Positions 1 to 10,199 of a stretch of 64,000 nt of DNA are shown piece after piece; position 1 is the first letter of the stretch, and each line of letters begins with the position of its first letter. The notes under the pieces are model-generated. The model made no database searches. It was not told the origin of the DNA and saw only the letters and a list, made by a program, of their open reading frames with translations. A program made the translations under genes and the position numbers. Source of the DNA: Lactifluus volemus (taxonomy: Eukaryota; Basidiomycota; Agaricomycetes; Russulales; Russulaceae); assembly GCA_022376515.1 (NCBI GenBank), contig WTXI01000018.1, positions 1-64,000 on the forward strand, in the 5' to 3' direction.

Positions 1-429
1 CTGTTTGGCAAGCAGACTCTTAATTTTATGTTATGTAACTAGCTGTGTATGTGTATGTGTCCAGCTTTGAACTACCCTAATGTACAAACAAGTGAAATGA
101 CACCTGCACACTTGAGTTCAAACTCCGCCTAACACAATTGACATGGAATCCTGCTTGCGATCAAAGCTGAATTCCGGAATTTGGTCTCATTACAAATCAA
201 TCGGAGCTCAAAAAAAAAGCAAATTCTGGTTTGGATTACGGTCTCAATTACGGTCTCAATTACGGTCAATTTCGTCTACTGTGTACTCCCCTAATGAGAC
301 AGGACATAAAACTCGATTCAATCTACCGTCATCAGGCTATCACGTGACGGTCCCACAAGAATTTCGGCCCTCTCTGGCTATCCCCTCCTCTCACTCCTCT
401 CGCTTATGTTAGTGATCCTGACGCAGAAG

Positions 430-1000
430 AATTTGGAATGCCCTCCTTCAGCCATTATCTTGCTTTCCATTTCCTATCCCTTTGTGTCTGAGTTTTTCCC
501 CTACCACCACCTCCGGACGAGGTTTTAACAAGCAGAGAATGAGACGACCCGTCTTCTCCCGTGCGTTTACTTCCCAGCCGGGTATCCTGACATGAGACTG
601 ACGTCGTTGAATGGTTTACGAAGCGTTGACGCCGGGCACCGTCGAGCCACACCATACTGCCGCTGCCATGGCTTCCACCTGCAACAGTAGCTCTCGAGTT
701 TCCGATCCCTCCAGTCTTCTATCGCTCCCTCCCGTTGTTCCTTCCATTGCACCACCACCACCACTCCTTCATCGGTAATTCACATTTAGGAGAAGCCCGA
801 CTCGGTGTGCTTGGGGTGGTCAGATCCCCATGGTCGATTCGTGGGTTCTGCACTTTTCATTTTGCCTGCCCCGAAAGATGGCTGGTCATAGTCAACCATT
901 AATTGCTGACAAAATAACATTTTCCGAGCACGACGACCTTAAGAAGACGACCACTTTTGATGGTTTGGTTTGATAGTCGAGATTGACAAGGCAAGACACT
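430..1000 (+). repeat. Dispersed repeat C, decayed copy
   Basis: The stretch shares collinear blocks with about 19,840-20,360 and 24,850-25,540. Shared landmarks include a segment around 545-600 (CCGGGTATCCTGAC) and one around 830-990 (GGGTTCTGCACTT, CCCGAAAGATGG). The copies differ by many indels, so this is an old duplicate. No terminal repeats or open protein are visible, so the element class is unknown. Confidence 0.6.
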
Positions 1001-2504
1001 GACGCATGGCCATGCACTATGGAGGCTGGAGGCACCCCGCTACCTTCGTGGGCGAAGAAGTTCCCCGCCGCAAGGGCAGATTATCTTAAACTTCATCTGC
1101 CTTACATCTCTATTGACCTACTCGCCAGCACACCAAAGGTATCTCCGAGAGTTTCCTTCACCGACCTTCGACGTAGTCGCGCTCAAATGTGGGTTGTCCT
1201 GTTGAAAATTGTTGCGGTAGGGTGGTAGCACTCTGACTCTTTTTTTCCAGTAGTAAAGGTATCCAGCGTTTTCTTGTGGTCCAGCTCCATGTTGTCCCTT
1301 CGCCCTCGCCCATTGTTGAACCAATTTTGTTGACTTTGCTCCCGATCCTTCGGCTTTTCCACCGCATGGCTAGCTCCCTCTCGCTGAACCTCAAGCTGAC
1401 CCTCTTGTCTCAAGCTGACCTTCTCAAGGACTCAGTGACGTGTGGCATCTCATTGGTAGTCGGAGTGTAGGGAAGGTGTGTATCTTAACCAGTGAGGGCA
1501 AGCGACAAGCCCAAGCAATAAGGCACGCTGGACAGACCCGACAGGCGATTGCGAATCACCCAACCTACCCACCAAGCCTCCTCTAATACCGTAGTTCGTC
1601 GTGCTGGTTCCTTATACAGTCCTTATCATTCCACCAGCTTCGTGTGATAAGTTTGTCGGCTGTCGTACCCCTCCGCAAATCGTTACATAATCGTTTGAGC
1701 ACGTGAATTCCTCATCCAGCAGCTCATATCGGTGCAATCAACAGGCTCGGCCGTCTATGCCTGAACGCACCGTATTCCTCTCCTCACGCAATGGCCGAAT
1801 CATGGACACTCTGCAACCGCTGTTGGAGGACATGATATCAGGTCTCTCCAACAAGTGACGGAAGATGCTATTGAGAGTGTGTGCGATTTTACTTTTCCTG
1901 GATCGTGAGCCAACCCTATGGTCGGGACCAGCTTTTGGCTTTTCCCGGACCATTTACCGTTCTGCTCGTTCAAATTCCTACACCCGGGGATAGGGAGACG
2001 ATTTTATGTCACTGTGACCACGGGGAGAAAACAGGGTAGACCTCGTCGATGTTGAAATTTTGTCTATCGTACGTGAATTCGAAAGTAATGTCTGTTTCCA
2101 ATTTGATTGTTTTTTCCACTCATCGACAACACACCCCTAGTTCTCAGAGAAATATTCCAAGTATATATTCTCCTTCACTGCTTTTTCTACATACTATCAT
2201 CCTACTGCTGTCTGGTTCAAAACGTTCAAGGGCCCTAGCCACAACACACATGCAATTTCTCTAAACGCTTACATTGTCATATCGTCTATCTCAAGAAAAA
2301 CCTTTAAATTAACCCACCAGACTCAGAGCAGCGATTCTGCTTCACAAAAATCTCGACGCATTGGAGTAGGGATAGGGAGCAGGGCAGAGATAGGCGTGGG
2401 AAGCGTAATGTGCAGTTACCCGATGCTGAGATAAGCACAGACAACGCAACGTCATCGAGCTTCATAGCTTCATCCACTACCTCCTCTGGGCAGCGCCCGC
2501 CCCT

Positions 2505-2575
2505 CCAGCGTGAGGGTATTGGCTAGGAAGCCACCTGAGCCCATCCCAAGAAGACATTTTGAAATGCCCTGAGCC
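2505..2575 (-). pseudogene. Possible last-exon remnant of the RSGKVKV family
   Basis: On the minus strand this short stretch resembles the final-exon region of the gene family seen at 12,121-12,871. It has the same order of landmarks (GAGGGTATTGG, then GAGCCCATCCCAAGAAGACATT). It is too diverged to translate. Chance similarity cannot be excluded without an alignment. Confidence 0.3.
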
Positions 2576-3629
2576 AAGTGCTCTTTGTGAGGTGCTCACT
2601 AACTTTGAGTGATAGCAGTATGCCACCAACGGTACCGTCGTATAGCACATTACTGATCAGGTGAATTGCTCCCCAAGACACTTTGAAGGGGCTGTTGTTG
2701 AAGAGAGGGGCGCAAGGGTAGACGAATCAATAGGACGGACAAGCAACTGACCACACTCACCTATCTCTACCCTCAACAATGACGTCCGTCTCCACCAATT
2801 AGTAATAATTGACGCAACTATACAGTAGCTACAATAAGGGAAAGGCCAGGATACAAGCGCCCATAAAGATAAATGCGCACACATCCACACACCGAAAGGC
2901 AGCACTGTGAACAAGAAGAACGTGCACCATGTTAGTTTTGGGTGGATGCCGTACATAGACGGGATGTTGGGAGAATGGGAGGAAAATGGGAGGGAGGGAG
3001 GGCATATGGGATGACGACCCGAGAACTGTGAAACTGGAAACTACTCAGAATCTATCTTTGGTCAAGGAGCCATAGGCCCGATCAGAAGAATTGTACGTGA
3101 GGGATAAGTGCGTGCCAAGCGTGGGACTTCGGAGCGCGGCGACAGGCACAATGACTTTTGCCCTGATGGAGCTAATAGCCGATGTCATTTTCACGACGTT
3201 TACTGTACGCGATGTCCCCTAAGTCCAAGAAGAGCGCTCTTGTGGCTAAATTTTATCTCTTCTTGGGTGTCATGTGTTCCTTAGTCGTGTCTACCTCAGG
3301 GGCACTGATCAATCCACTGGTACTCTTTCGGCCATGCTCCTGAGCTACTCCAAGCCCTGAGTAACTTTGAGGCCATTGGGTGATAAATAAGGCATCGATG
3401 GACTCCAACTCGTGTATGCCGAAATTCCGAAACATCCGATTTCCAGTATCAAAACCACACCGTGCGCTACGTCGCGCCGTCTCAGATATTCTAAACTGAA
3501 TGGTGATTGGCGCACCGAAGAGGTGGCCCTTCTCAGACCCTGTTCACAGCGCTACCTCTTGGTGTGTGGTAGTTCGTACGCACATCTACAGAACCTTCTC
3601 TGCAGAGCGCTTGTGTCCAAGCCTCCCTG

Positions 3630-3636
3630 TATAAAT
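3630..3636 (+). promoter_or_regulatory. TATA box of the family promoter
   Basis: TATAAAT lies about 100 bases before the chosen start of the gene at 3733. The same arrangement (TATAA, then GAGGTCTT or a variant, then GACCCACCTC) precedes the other family copies at 9353 and 29467 and, on the minus strand, around 12,960, 18,960 and 23,105. Conservation across copies supports a real core promoter. No expression data are available. Confidence 0.6.
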
Positions 3637-3732
3637 GAGGTCTTCTCACTACTGTACTCTCGTCATTGACCCACCTCGATGCAATCATCTCTCTGCGAAG
3701 AACACTCTACCTTCGTAAACCGTGCACACCAA

Positions 3733-4504
3733 ATGCAGTCTGAATCACACACTCTCAGTGCCCCTCCTTCAAATTATCAATATCATCCTGTGCGGTCCAC
3801 TGAGGTCAGCTCTCCACGTCACCTGGTCCCCGAGTCACTCACTCATTGTCGTATATCTCCAGGCCACGCCTCATATCAGTGGTCCCGACTCGGATTACGA
3901 ACGCCTGTCAGATGGGCGTGTACCAGGTGCAACGTTCACTGATCCTTACACCCCGATGAACCCCAGTTTTGGAAACCCTACCAGCAATATGGGGTATAAT
4001 TACTCCTCGTTCCAGGTTGCAGTAAGTTATTGCTCGATGACCTCCCTTCACCCTTTCTTTGCTGAGGGAAGTTCCTTCCAAGGGGTTTGGGGAACAGCCG
4101 CAGCATTCATATCAAGGAAACCAGAATGTCGCTCACCATGGTCCACCTTCTGGGACTGCTCAACATATCTCTAATCTCCTCATCGGCCCTGGTCCACTTT
4201 CGCCAGAGCAGTATGCTCCGCCGGCCCATGTATGTGCTTATGTGCCCTCTTTATAGTACACTCACAGTCCGTCTAACTGGCTCTGTAGCTGCAAGAGATG
4301 CTAAATGATGGGATTATTGGCCATGTGCCTCAACCACCCAACGTCACATTCCCCTCTCAAGGAGTCTCTGGCCCTGTTCCCCCCGGAGTGACTGTGGGAG
4401 AAGAGCTCAGACAGCTTGTCATGCGATGCCTTCAAAACCACGATAGCCGACGCTCTGGTAAGGTCAAGGTGGTGATCGTGCTTGAGCTAGATGATACGGA
4501 ATAA
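3733..4504 (+). CDS. RSGKVKV-family protein, copy 1 (unrecognised family)
   Basis: Function unknown; I do not recognise the family. Four exons are proposed: 3733-3804, 3863-4021, 4083-4229 and 4298-4504, giving about 194 aa. All junctions fit GT-AG and keep frame. The body is rich in Pro, Tyr, Gly, Asn and Gln (NPSFGNPTSNMGYNYSS; GFGEQPQHSYQGN). The C-terminal 60 residues are the conserved block GEELRQLVMRCLQNHDSRRS followed by GKVKVVIVLELDDTE and stop. No signal peptide or membrane segment is seen. An in-frame ATG lies upstream at 3679, but it is not conserved in copies 2 and 4 or in the minus-strand copies. The ATG at 3733 matches the Met codon kept in all seven copies, so I chose it. A TATA box is at 3630. 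Six sister copies lie within 27 kb. Confidence 0.65.
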
Positions 4505-4509
4505 TCACG

Positions 4510-5556
4510 AGCCTGGTAAACAGGCTTGTGTTGTCTTCGTTAGTCAAAGAGTCCGTATTAGCCCTTGTACGTATATACAAAGAGTCTGTGGGTCGCGGGC
4601 TTCCTGCTTCATGAACGAATAAAGTATGCTGTGCGGATTAACCAATCACAGTGACGTCTGACCAAAATAAGATAGACAACCCGGTTTTCCCACAACCCAG
4701 GCCTTCCGCCAAAAACTGAGATAAAAGAAACACCGTAAGAACTACATAACAATCTAAAGAAAGTACTACAAATAAACGATGGAAATTATTCAGAGTTGCC
4801 CACTTTCCCACTGTGATCAGGTGACCCTACCGAATTGATACGATTGATACTCGAGCGGCATGGGGCCACTGGCATAGGCTGAGTTAAATGCCTTGACTAT
4901 CCTCAGCTCCAGCGCGCGGCTCTAATCTCTCTCTTTATGTTCTAGCGTAGTAACTATAGCAGCTGTCGTGTCGTCGAATTTCCCCATCATGCTCGCGTCG
5001 TGCCTGGTGGTGGCAGCGTTCTCCACCGCTATGCCTGTGGATGTGAGGGCGTACTTCTATTGGCTGGGCTGTCGTGTCGTGGAATTTCCCCATCATGCTC
5101 GCGTCATGCCTGGTGGTGGCAGCGTTCTCCACCGCTGTGCCTGTGGATGTGCGAGCGTACTTCTATTGGCTGGGAAGTGGCGCAAAAAGAAGTGTCTATG
5201 TAGTAGTATGGGTGTCATGATGCCGGAGCCGATGAAACTCAAGTTATCCAGCAAATCACCACATCAAAGCCTGCATCAAGCATGTCGGAAGCAGAGCTGA
5301 CCTTTTTAGGAAGGTCAGTTCCTGACAACTTCCTGTCAATGATTCGCACGCACCCAAAAATGGGCTAGCTTGTAAACGGCTCATGTCGCCGTGGGAAGTA
5401 CCAGACAGACTCGGAGGTTCGTAACATTTCTGAAGGGTTGTCCCGACCTCCCCCTTAAAAGATGAGGTCTTCCCACTCTTCAAGTTGTGGTGACCCACCT
5501 CAAGGCAAACACCTCTCTGCACATAACTTTCCACCGTCTTAAATCACTCACTCGAG
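4510..5556. other. Intergenic; contains a 106-bp tandem duplication
   Basis: No gene is supported between family copies 1 and 2, apart from the tandem duplication listed separately. Positions about 5460-5530 hold the promoter-like landmarks of copy 2 (GAGGTCTT, then GACCCACCTC). In this copy the TATA position reads TTAAAAG, so its core promoter is altered. Confidence 0.55.
4962..5173 (+). repeat. Tandem duplication, two 106-bp units
   Basis: Unit 1 (4962-5067) and unit 2 (5068-5173) are nearly identical over 106 bp. Both begin GCTGTCGTGTCGT and end TTCTATTGGCTG, with only a few substitutions. The last part resembles the GGCTGGGAAGTGG segment of the 11-23 kb repeats. Open frames cross both units, but nothing suggests they are translated. 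Confidence 0.9.
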
Positions 5557-6332
5557 ATGCAAAGGAAATTGCACGCCCTCGGCATGCCTACTCACCATGA
5601 TCTTGTGCAGACCGCCAAGGTTAGCTCTGCAACTTGCAGCCTCCGTTCTCACCTACTCATCGTCAAATATCTTCAGGAACCCCCTCTCGTCGGAATTCCC
5701 GATCATCAATTCTCATCAGATGGGCATGTACCAAGTGCGACTATCACTGGACCTTACACCGTAGGGAGCCACTCCAACTTTGGAACTCCTTCCCAATACA
5801 CCACCAATGTGGGATATGATGACCCTTCATCCCCCGTTGCAGTAAGTCATCGCTCATTTATCTGTCTTCATATTTCCCTTGTGGACAACGGCTTCTCCAA
5901 GGGTTTGGAAGAACGACCACAGTATGCATATCAAGGCGCTCCCCACTTCCCGCCTCCTGGGACTGCTCAACACACCTTCGATCTCCCCACCATCCCTGGT
6001 CCACTCCAGCCAGAGTACTATGCTCCCCTGGCCCGTGTATGTACTTGCTCTCCCACTGCACGATGCCGTCTCGGTCCATCTGACTGGGTCCGTAGCCGCA
6101 GATGCCGAACGATGGAACCACTATTGGTCAACCCCCCACCGGAGCAGGCCCCTCTCAAGGAGTTCTTGGCCCTGTGCTCCCCGGAATGTCTGCTGGGGAA
6201 GAGCTCAGGCAGCTCGCTAATCGATACCTCCGTGACCCTGACTCGCGTGTCGACAGGATTCGCGTAAGGCGCAGCCGTCGCTCTGGTAAGGTCAAGGTGA
6301 TGATCTTGCTTGAGCTGGATGACGTGGAATGA
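5557..6332 (+). CDS. RSGKVKV-family protein, copy 2
   Basis: Function unknown. Proposed exons are 5557-5619, 5677-5841, 5902-6036 and 6102-6332, giving about 197 aa with frame kept at all junctions. Exon 2 carries PSATITGPYTVGSHSNFG and GYDDPSSPVA. Exon 3 carries ERPQYAYQG and PPGTAQHTFDLP. Exon 4 carries GEELRQLANRYLRDP and RRSGKVKVMILLELDDVE. It has an insertion of about ten residues (RVDRIRVRRS region) just before the RRSGKVKV block that other copies lack. The upstream ATG of copies 1 and 3 is missing here, which supports starting at the second, conserved ATG. Its TATA position is degraded to TTAAAAG, so expression may differ from that of its sisters. Confidence 0.6.
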
Positions 6333-7299
6333 ATGGAAATCTGGTGAACCGAATTGTGTTGTATTTCTTGTGTTTCTTGGTCACTGCAGCAAGCAGAGTA
6401 TTAGTCCCTGTACGCTAGCAATTATGATGACTGGCATCCTGGCTGATGATGGAATAAAGAGTGTATATGTACGGATTAACCCTTCACTGCCCATTATAGA
6501 CAAACGGGACGTCGGTCGGTGGAGTAGGGCCGGACTTCGATCGTTAGTTGTAACTTACGAGGACCCAGGCACAGTGCATTTTGCAACCTGTGGGGAAAGC
6601 GGTGGGGTGCAGACCATTTGAATAGCGGTTGAGCGCAGACCGATCTCGATTGAAGTCAGGTGCAGGTCAGTGACCAGAACCAGACGCCCCAAGACGGGAC
6701 GCATGGCCTGAGTGGGTACACAAAAGCATCGCATCGCAATGAGACTCTACCAACACCAAGGAATTGTATAACCTGCCTTTGTGGGCAGTCAACTTGACAG
6801 TCAAGTAGCGCCGCGTGAGAAAGTGTGGGAGAGAAGGGGGCCACGTGGACATGAGTCCATCGATCTCTTTGAAACGAAGTTAGGTTCCGTTTCCTGCGTC
6901 GTCGAAATCATTCCTTGAGCTCTCCAAGCCGGCGATCCCGAGAATAATGAACAAAGAAGCCCCCGCCGCGTCATCTCCGCGTCTTATCCGGGCCCGCTAC
7001 TACTCATGAGGGGTGTAAAGAGTGCTCGTCGATACTGCTTTTGCTCGACTACACCTCTCGCTGAAATGGACAAGCGGGGTTATCTATCCACGCAAGAACC
7101 TCGCGATGGCCAAATAATGGACATGCTGCGCTGGTAGAGGAGACGATATTAGATTTCTTCGATGAGCGATGGAGTCTGCTTTTGGGAGAGCAGAGGACGA
7201 GGGCGAAATGAGTCAGCATGTAATTAGACCGCTGACGTAAGGGGGAAACAACGATCCTTGACGCGTGACCACATCGAGATTCTCCAACGTGTGAAGTAA

Positions 7300-7370
7300 G
7301 TATTGTGAGGGTATCGACTAGCCAGCTATCTGAGCTCCTACTCAGCAGACATTCCGAAATGTCCTAAGTG
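7300..7370 (-). pseudogene. Possible last-exon remnant of the RSGKVKV family
   Basis: On the minus strand the order GAGGGTATCGACTAG, GAGCTCCTAC, CAGACATTCCG matches the equivalent last-exon sequence in the copies at 12,190-12,240 and 22,300-22,360. Stops and indels prevent translation. It probably marks an older, lost copy between the intact ones. Confidence 0.4.
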
Positions 7371-8679
7371 GGCAGTTTTCTGCGAGATGTGCTTTCTGCG
7401 TTGTGTGGAAGCGATGCCTATCAATCGCGCCATGGTGTGGCACTCTGTCTATCAAATAGACGAATTTGCGAGGCCGAAAGCGGAAAGATGGCGATGCATG
7501 GCTGTGAAATGTCTTTCCGTGACAACCATTAAAATGGACAACGAAAAGAAGGGAAAGGGGTTGCGCCATACTCTACGTGCCTGCGCGAATCCCCCTCTCA
7601 TTTTCTGACGTCTTGGATAAAAAATGAAAAAAAAAGGATTTGTTGGTGTCGTCTAGGAGTAACAAGGAGGTGGAGAGATGGTGGGAGAGTGGAAAAAGAC
7701 GGATCAGAGGAGCACACCGCGAGCGTGAAGGGGGAAATTAAATTACACGCACGACGATCACCTTTTCATCTGTCGTGACTGCGCGAGAGCTTGGACAGAG
7801 GGATTCGAGTGGCTGGCGGCGTCATGGAGTTGAAGAAGGCTCATCGGCAGAGTCGGGGTTGGATTTGGAGATAGTTAGTCGCAGGGGCGTGAGCTTTGCC
7901 TGAGTGGATGAGCTCCGTGATGAAGAAGAAGATGAAGGGTAGGCAGTGTACTAAGACCGGGATAGTCGGATAGCCACACGAAGGAAGCTCATTAAAGATA
8001 AAGAGTTTGAGTTGGGACTGGGGGACCGGGAACATCCTTCTTTGTGCACCTGCAATGAGATGAAATTGTACGTCTATAGAAAACCCTGGTGTGCGGAGCT
8101 GGTCCTGTGCACGCTTATTGGTGAAACCGAGCGCCTAGAGGATGTTGCCACAGGGTTGCTCGACCTGGACGGGTTTCCCACTGGTTTGCCGAAGTCGATC
8201 GCAGCTTGCAGATCTCCCCGCGTGGCGTCCTCTGTTGCTGGCTGAACTTAATTGACTGTCGATGACTAGGCGCCCCAAGGATGAGATTAGGGTGGTAGTT
8301 CGAGCACACGACGCAAAAGATGCCAGAAAGGCGCTGCTTATGTCAGCGCCCTAGCCCCGCTCTCTCCGGCCGGCGTCTGCTCGCGCTCGCCACCACTCTC
8401 TACGAGTCACTGTACTGTATTTGGCAGTTTTCATTTTTCATCAACGTCATGTTCACTCTCACGTTCCTTTCCCCTTTCCCTCTATCACCTCGTTCAGCGC
8501 GAATGATTTCGTTACGAGTAGATATATTCGGCTCGCCGTTACACAGTCGTAAGAAGGGTTGTGGAGGCGCATGCACAACACCCGCGGCGAAGCGACAGTA
8601 CTTGATCGCGTGAAACATCGTCGTATAGGTTGCGTCTTCAGCAGCTCCAACCACTTCTAACACCTCCTCCACGTTATTC

Positions 8680-9130
8680 CTTACTCATGACTTTCAGTAG
8701 CACGTTGTAAAATTGTGAAGCCTTACTAGTATAGGCACTTTATCTTGGTATGCGCATATATCCCACCCAATCCCTTGGAAATACGTCAGATCGTACAATG
8801 ACCGATGGCGGAACGTATAATTCGTACAGAATATGATGCCATCGAGGGCAGCACAACCCTCCAAGAAGCAATCGAAAAATGCTTGGGCCCTGGCACACCG
8901 AAATGCAGGAATCGCCGGCCGGTCGTGAAACATGCACACAGCCATTCTAAACTGATCAGTGGAAGACACCTCAAATGACAGATTGGAACACGAATTCGGG
9001 CTGCCAACTGAGGCACGGTACCGGCGTTGAACCTCGCAAGGAAGGTAACAAATAAGGAAAGTAGGACAATCCAAGAAAGGGAATTGGCCACTTAGACGCA
9101 CATTAGCGCTATGTCGGTCTCTTCTTGGTG
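8680..9130 (+). repeat. Repeat E, copy without insertion
   Basis: Collinear with about 28,240-28,990. Shared landmarks are the TTTCAGTAGCAC.TTGTAAA segment near 8690, CAGATTGGAACAC near 8980 and ATCCAAGAAAGGGAA near 9068. At about 8985-8997 this copy reads GGAACACGAATTCGGG, where the other copy has the SINE-like insertion. It therefore gives an approximate empty site for comparison. Confidence 0.6.
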
Positions 9131-9352
9131 GCGACCACGGCCAAAGCTAACGACTCGGAATCGGGAGCCAAACCTTGACTCTTCGCCACTGCGCATTAGG
9201 AGCTGCCAGTGCTCGTGTGTATTTTACGTCCAGAACGTAAGAAGAGACGTCGTAGGCCTCAACAGCCACTTTTACCCGCCACCGTTGGCCCTTCTTTCCA
9301 TTCCACAGCGCTTATGCTCCCTGACAGAGCGCTTGTGTTCCGGCCTCAGCTT

Positions 9353-9359
9353 TATAAAA
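9353..9359 (+). promoter_or_regulatory. TATA box of family copy 3
   Basis: TATAAAA is followed by TGAGGTCTTC and GATGACCCACCTC before the gene at 9460. It has the same order and similar spacing as the promoters of copies 1 and 4. Confidence 0.6.
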
Positions 9360-9459
9360 TGAGGTCTTCTTTCTCTTGTGATGACCCACCTCCGAGACAA
9401 TGCAGTCTTCTCTCCCGGAAGAACACTCTGCCGCCTTCATAAATCATCGTGCGCACCAG

Positions 9460-10199
9460 ATGCAACGTGAACATCTCAGCACCCCTCCTTATCAATATAA
9501 TCCTATGCGGATCGAGGTCAGCTCTCTGCAGCGGTATTTACTAGTCTTAACCACTCGTCGTTGTATATCTCTAGGGCCCATCTCAAGTCGGCAGTTCCGG
9601 TCATGAACTCCCAGGTGCAACTTTCATTGGTCCCTGCACCTCAATGAACCACCCCAGCTTTGGATATCCACGCCAGTCCACTAGCAATATGGGGTATGAT
9701 GGCCCTTCATCACAGGTTTTAGTAAGCCATCGCCCATTCATTCTTTCCTTGCTGACGGCGGCGCCTCCCAGGAACAGCCACAGTGTGCGTATCAAGACGA
9801 CCAATGGCACAATGTCCCTTACTGTGGCCCACCTCCTGGGACTGCTCAACCCATCCTCGACCTCTGCCCTAGTCCGCTTTGGCCAGAGTACTATGCTCAG
9901 CCAGTCCGTGTATGTGGTTTCACACCCTCTCCACAGTGCATTCACAGTCCGTCTGACTGGGTCTGCAGTCGCAGCCCGAGGACTCGGACATGCTTGTTGA
10001 CGGCACTACTATTGGCCATGGACCCCAACCATCCAACGTAACAGTCCCTCCTCAAGGGATTCCCGGCCCAGCACCCTCAGAAATGTCCGTGGGGGAAGAG
10101 CTTGGACAGCTGGTTAATCAATACCTTCACAATCCTAATGGCCGCCGCTCTGGTAAGGTCAAGGTGACGATCGTGCTCGAGCTAGATGACGTGAAGTAG
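9460..10199 (+). CDS. RSGKVKV-family protein, copy 3
   Basis: Function unknown. Exons are 9460-9516, 9575-9721, 9772-9909 and 9975-10199, about 188 aa. The start is the conserved ATGCAACGTGA context; an upstream in-frame ATG at 9400 would add 20 residues but is not conserved in the family. Exon 2 encodes GATFIGPCTSMNHPSFGYP and NMGYDGPSSQ. Exon 3 encodes EQPQCAYQ, PPGTAQPILDL and WPEYYAQPVR. Exon 4 encodes GEELGQLVNQYLHNPNGRRS followed by GKVKVTIVLELDDVK. The donor GTAAGC at the end of exon 2 is conserved in the family and preferred over a weaker GTTTTA six bases upstream. The 3' end lies in the 3-kb direct repeat shared with 20,385-23,275, where only a piece of the last exon survives. Confidence 0.65.

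Larger units (their letters stand above)
1..3540. other. Gene-poor repeat-derived region
   Basis: I find no supported gene here. Short open frames exist but none has recognisable motifs, plausible splice structure or a conserved counterpart. Positions about 430-1000 are a decayed copy of sequence also present near 19,840-20,360 and 24,850-25,540. Positions about 2360-2480 resemble 38,610-38,720. Positions 2505-2575 may be a remnant of the gene family annotated at 3733. The rest is unexplained intergenic sequence. Confidence 0.6.
6340..9340. other. Repeat-derived intergenic region
   Basis: No gene is supported. Positions about 7300-7370 may be a decayed last exon of the RSGKVKV family. Positions about 7840-8700 share blocks with 30,740-31,200. 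Positions about 8680-9130 share blocks with 28,240-28,990, and the latter copy carries the SINE-like insertion absent here. The ORFs around 8400-9100 lack motifs and lie inside these repeats. Confidence 0.55.

Noticed and set aside
2657..2956. Minus-strand 99-codon ORF with hydrophobic, Trp-rich N-terminal half (possible membrane protein)
   Set aside because: No family resemblance, no second copy and no splice-consistent extension in a region of decayed repeats. Chance is adequate.
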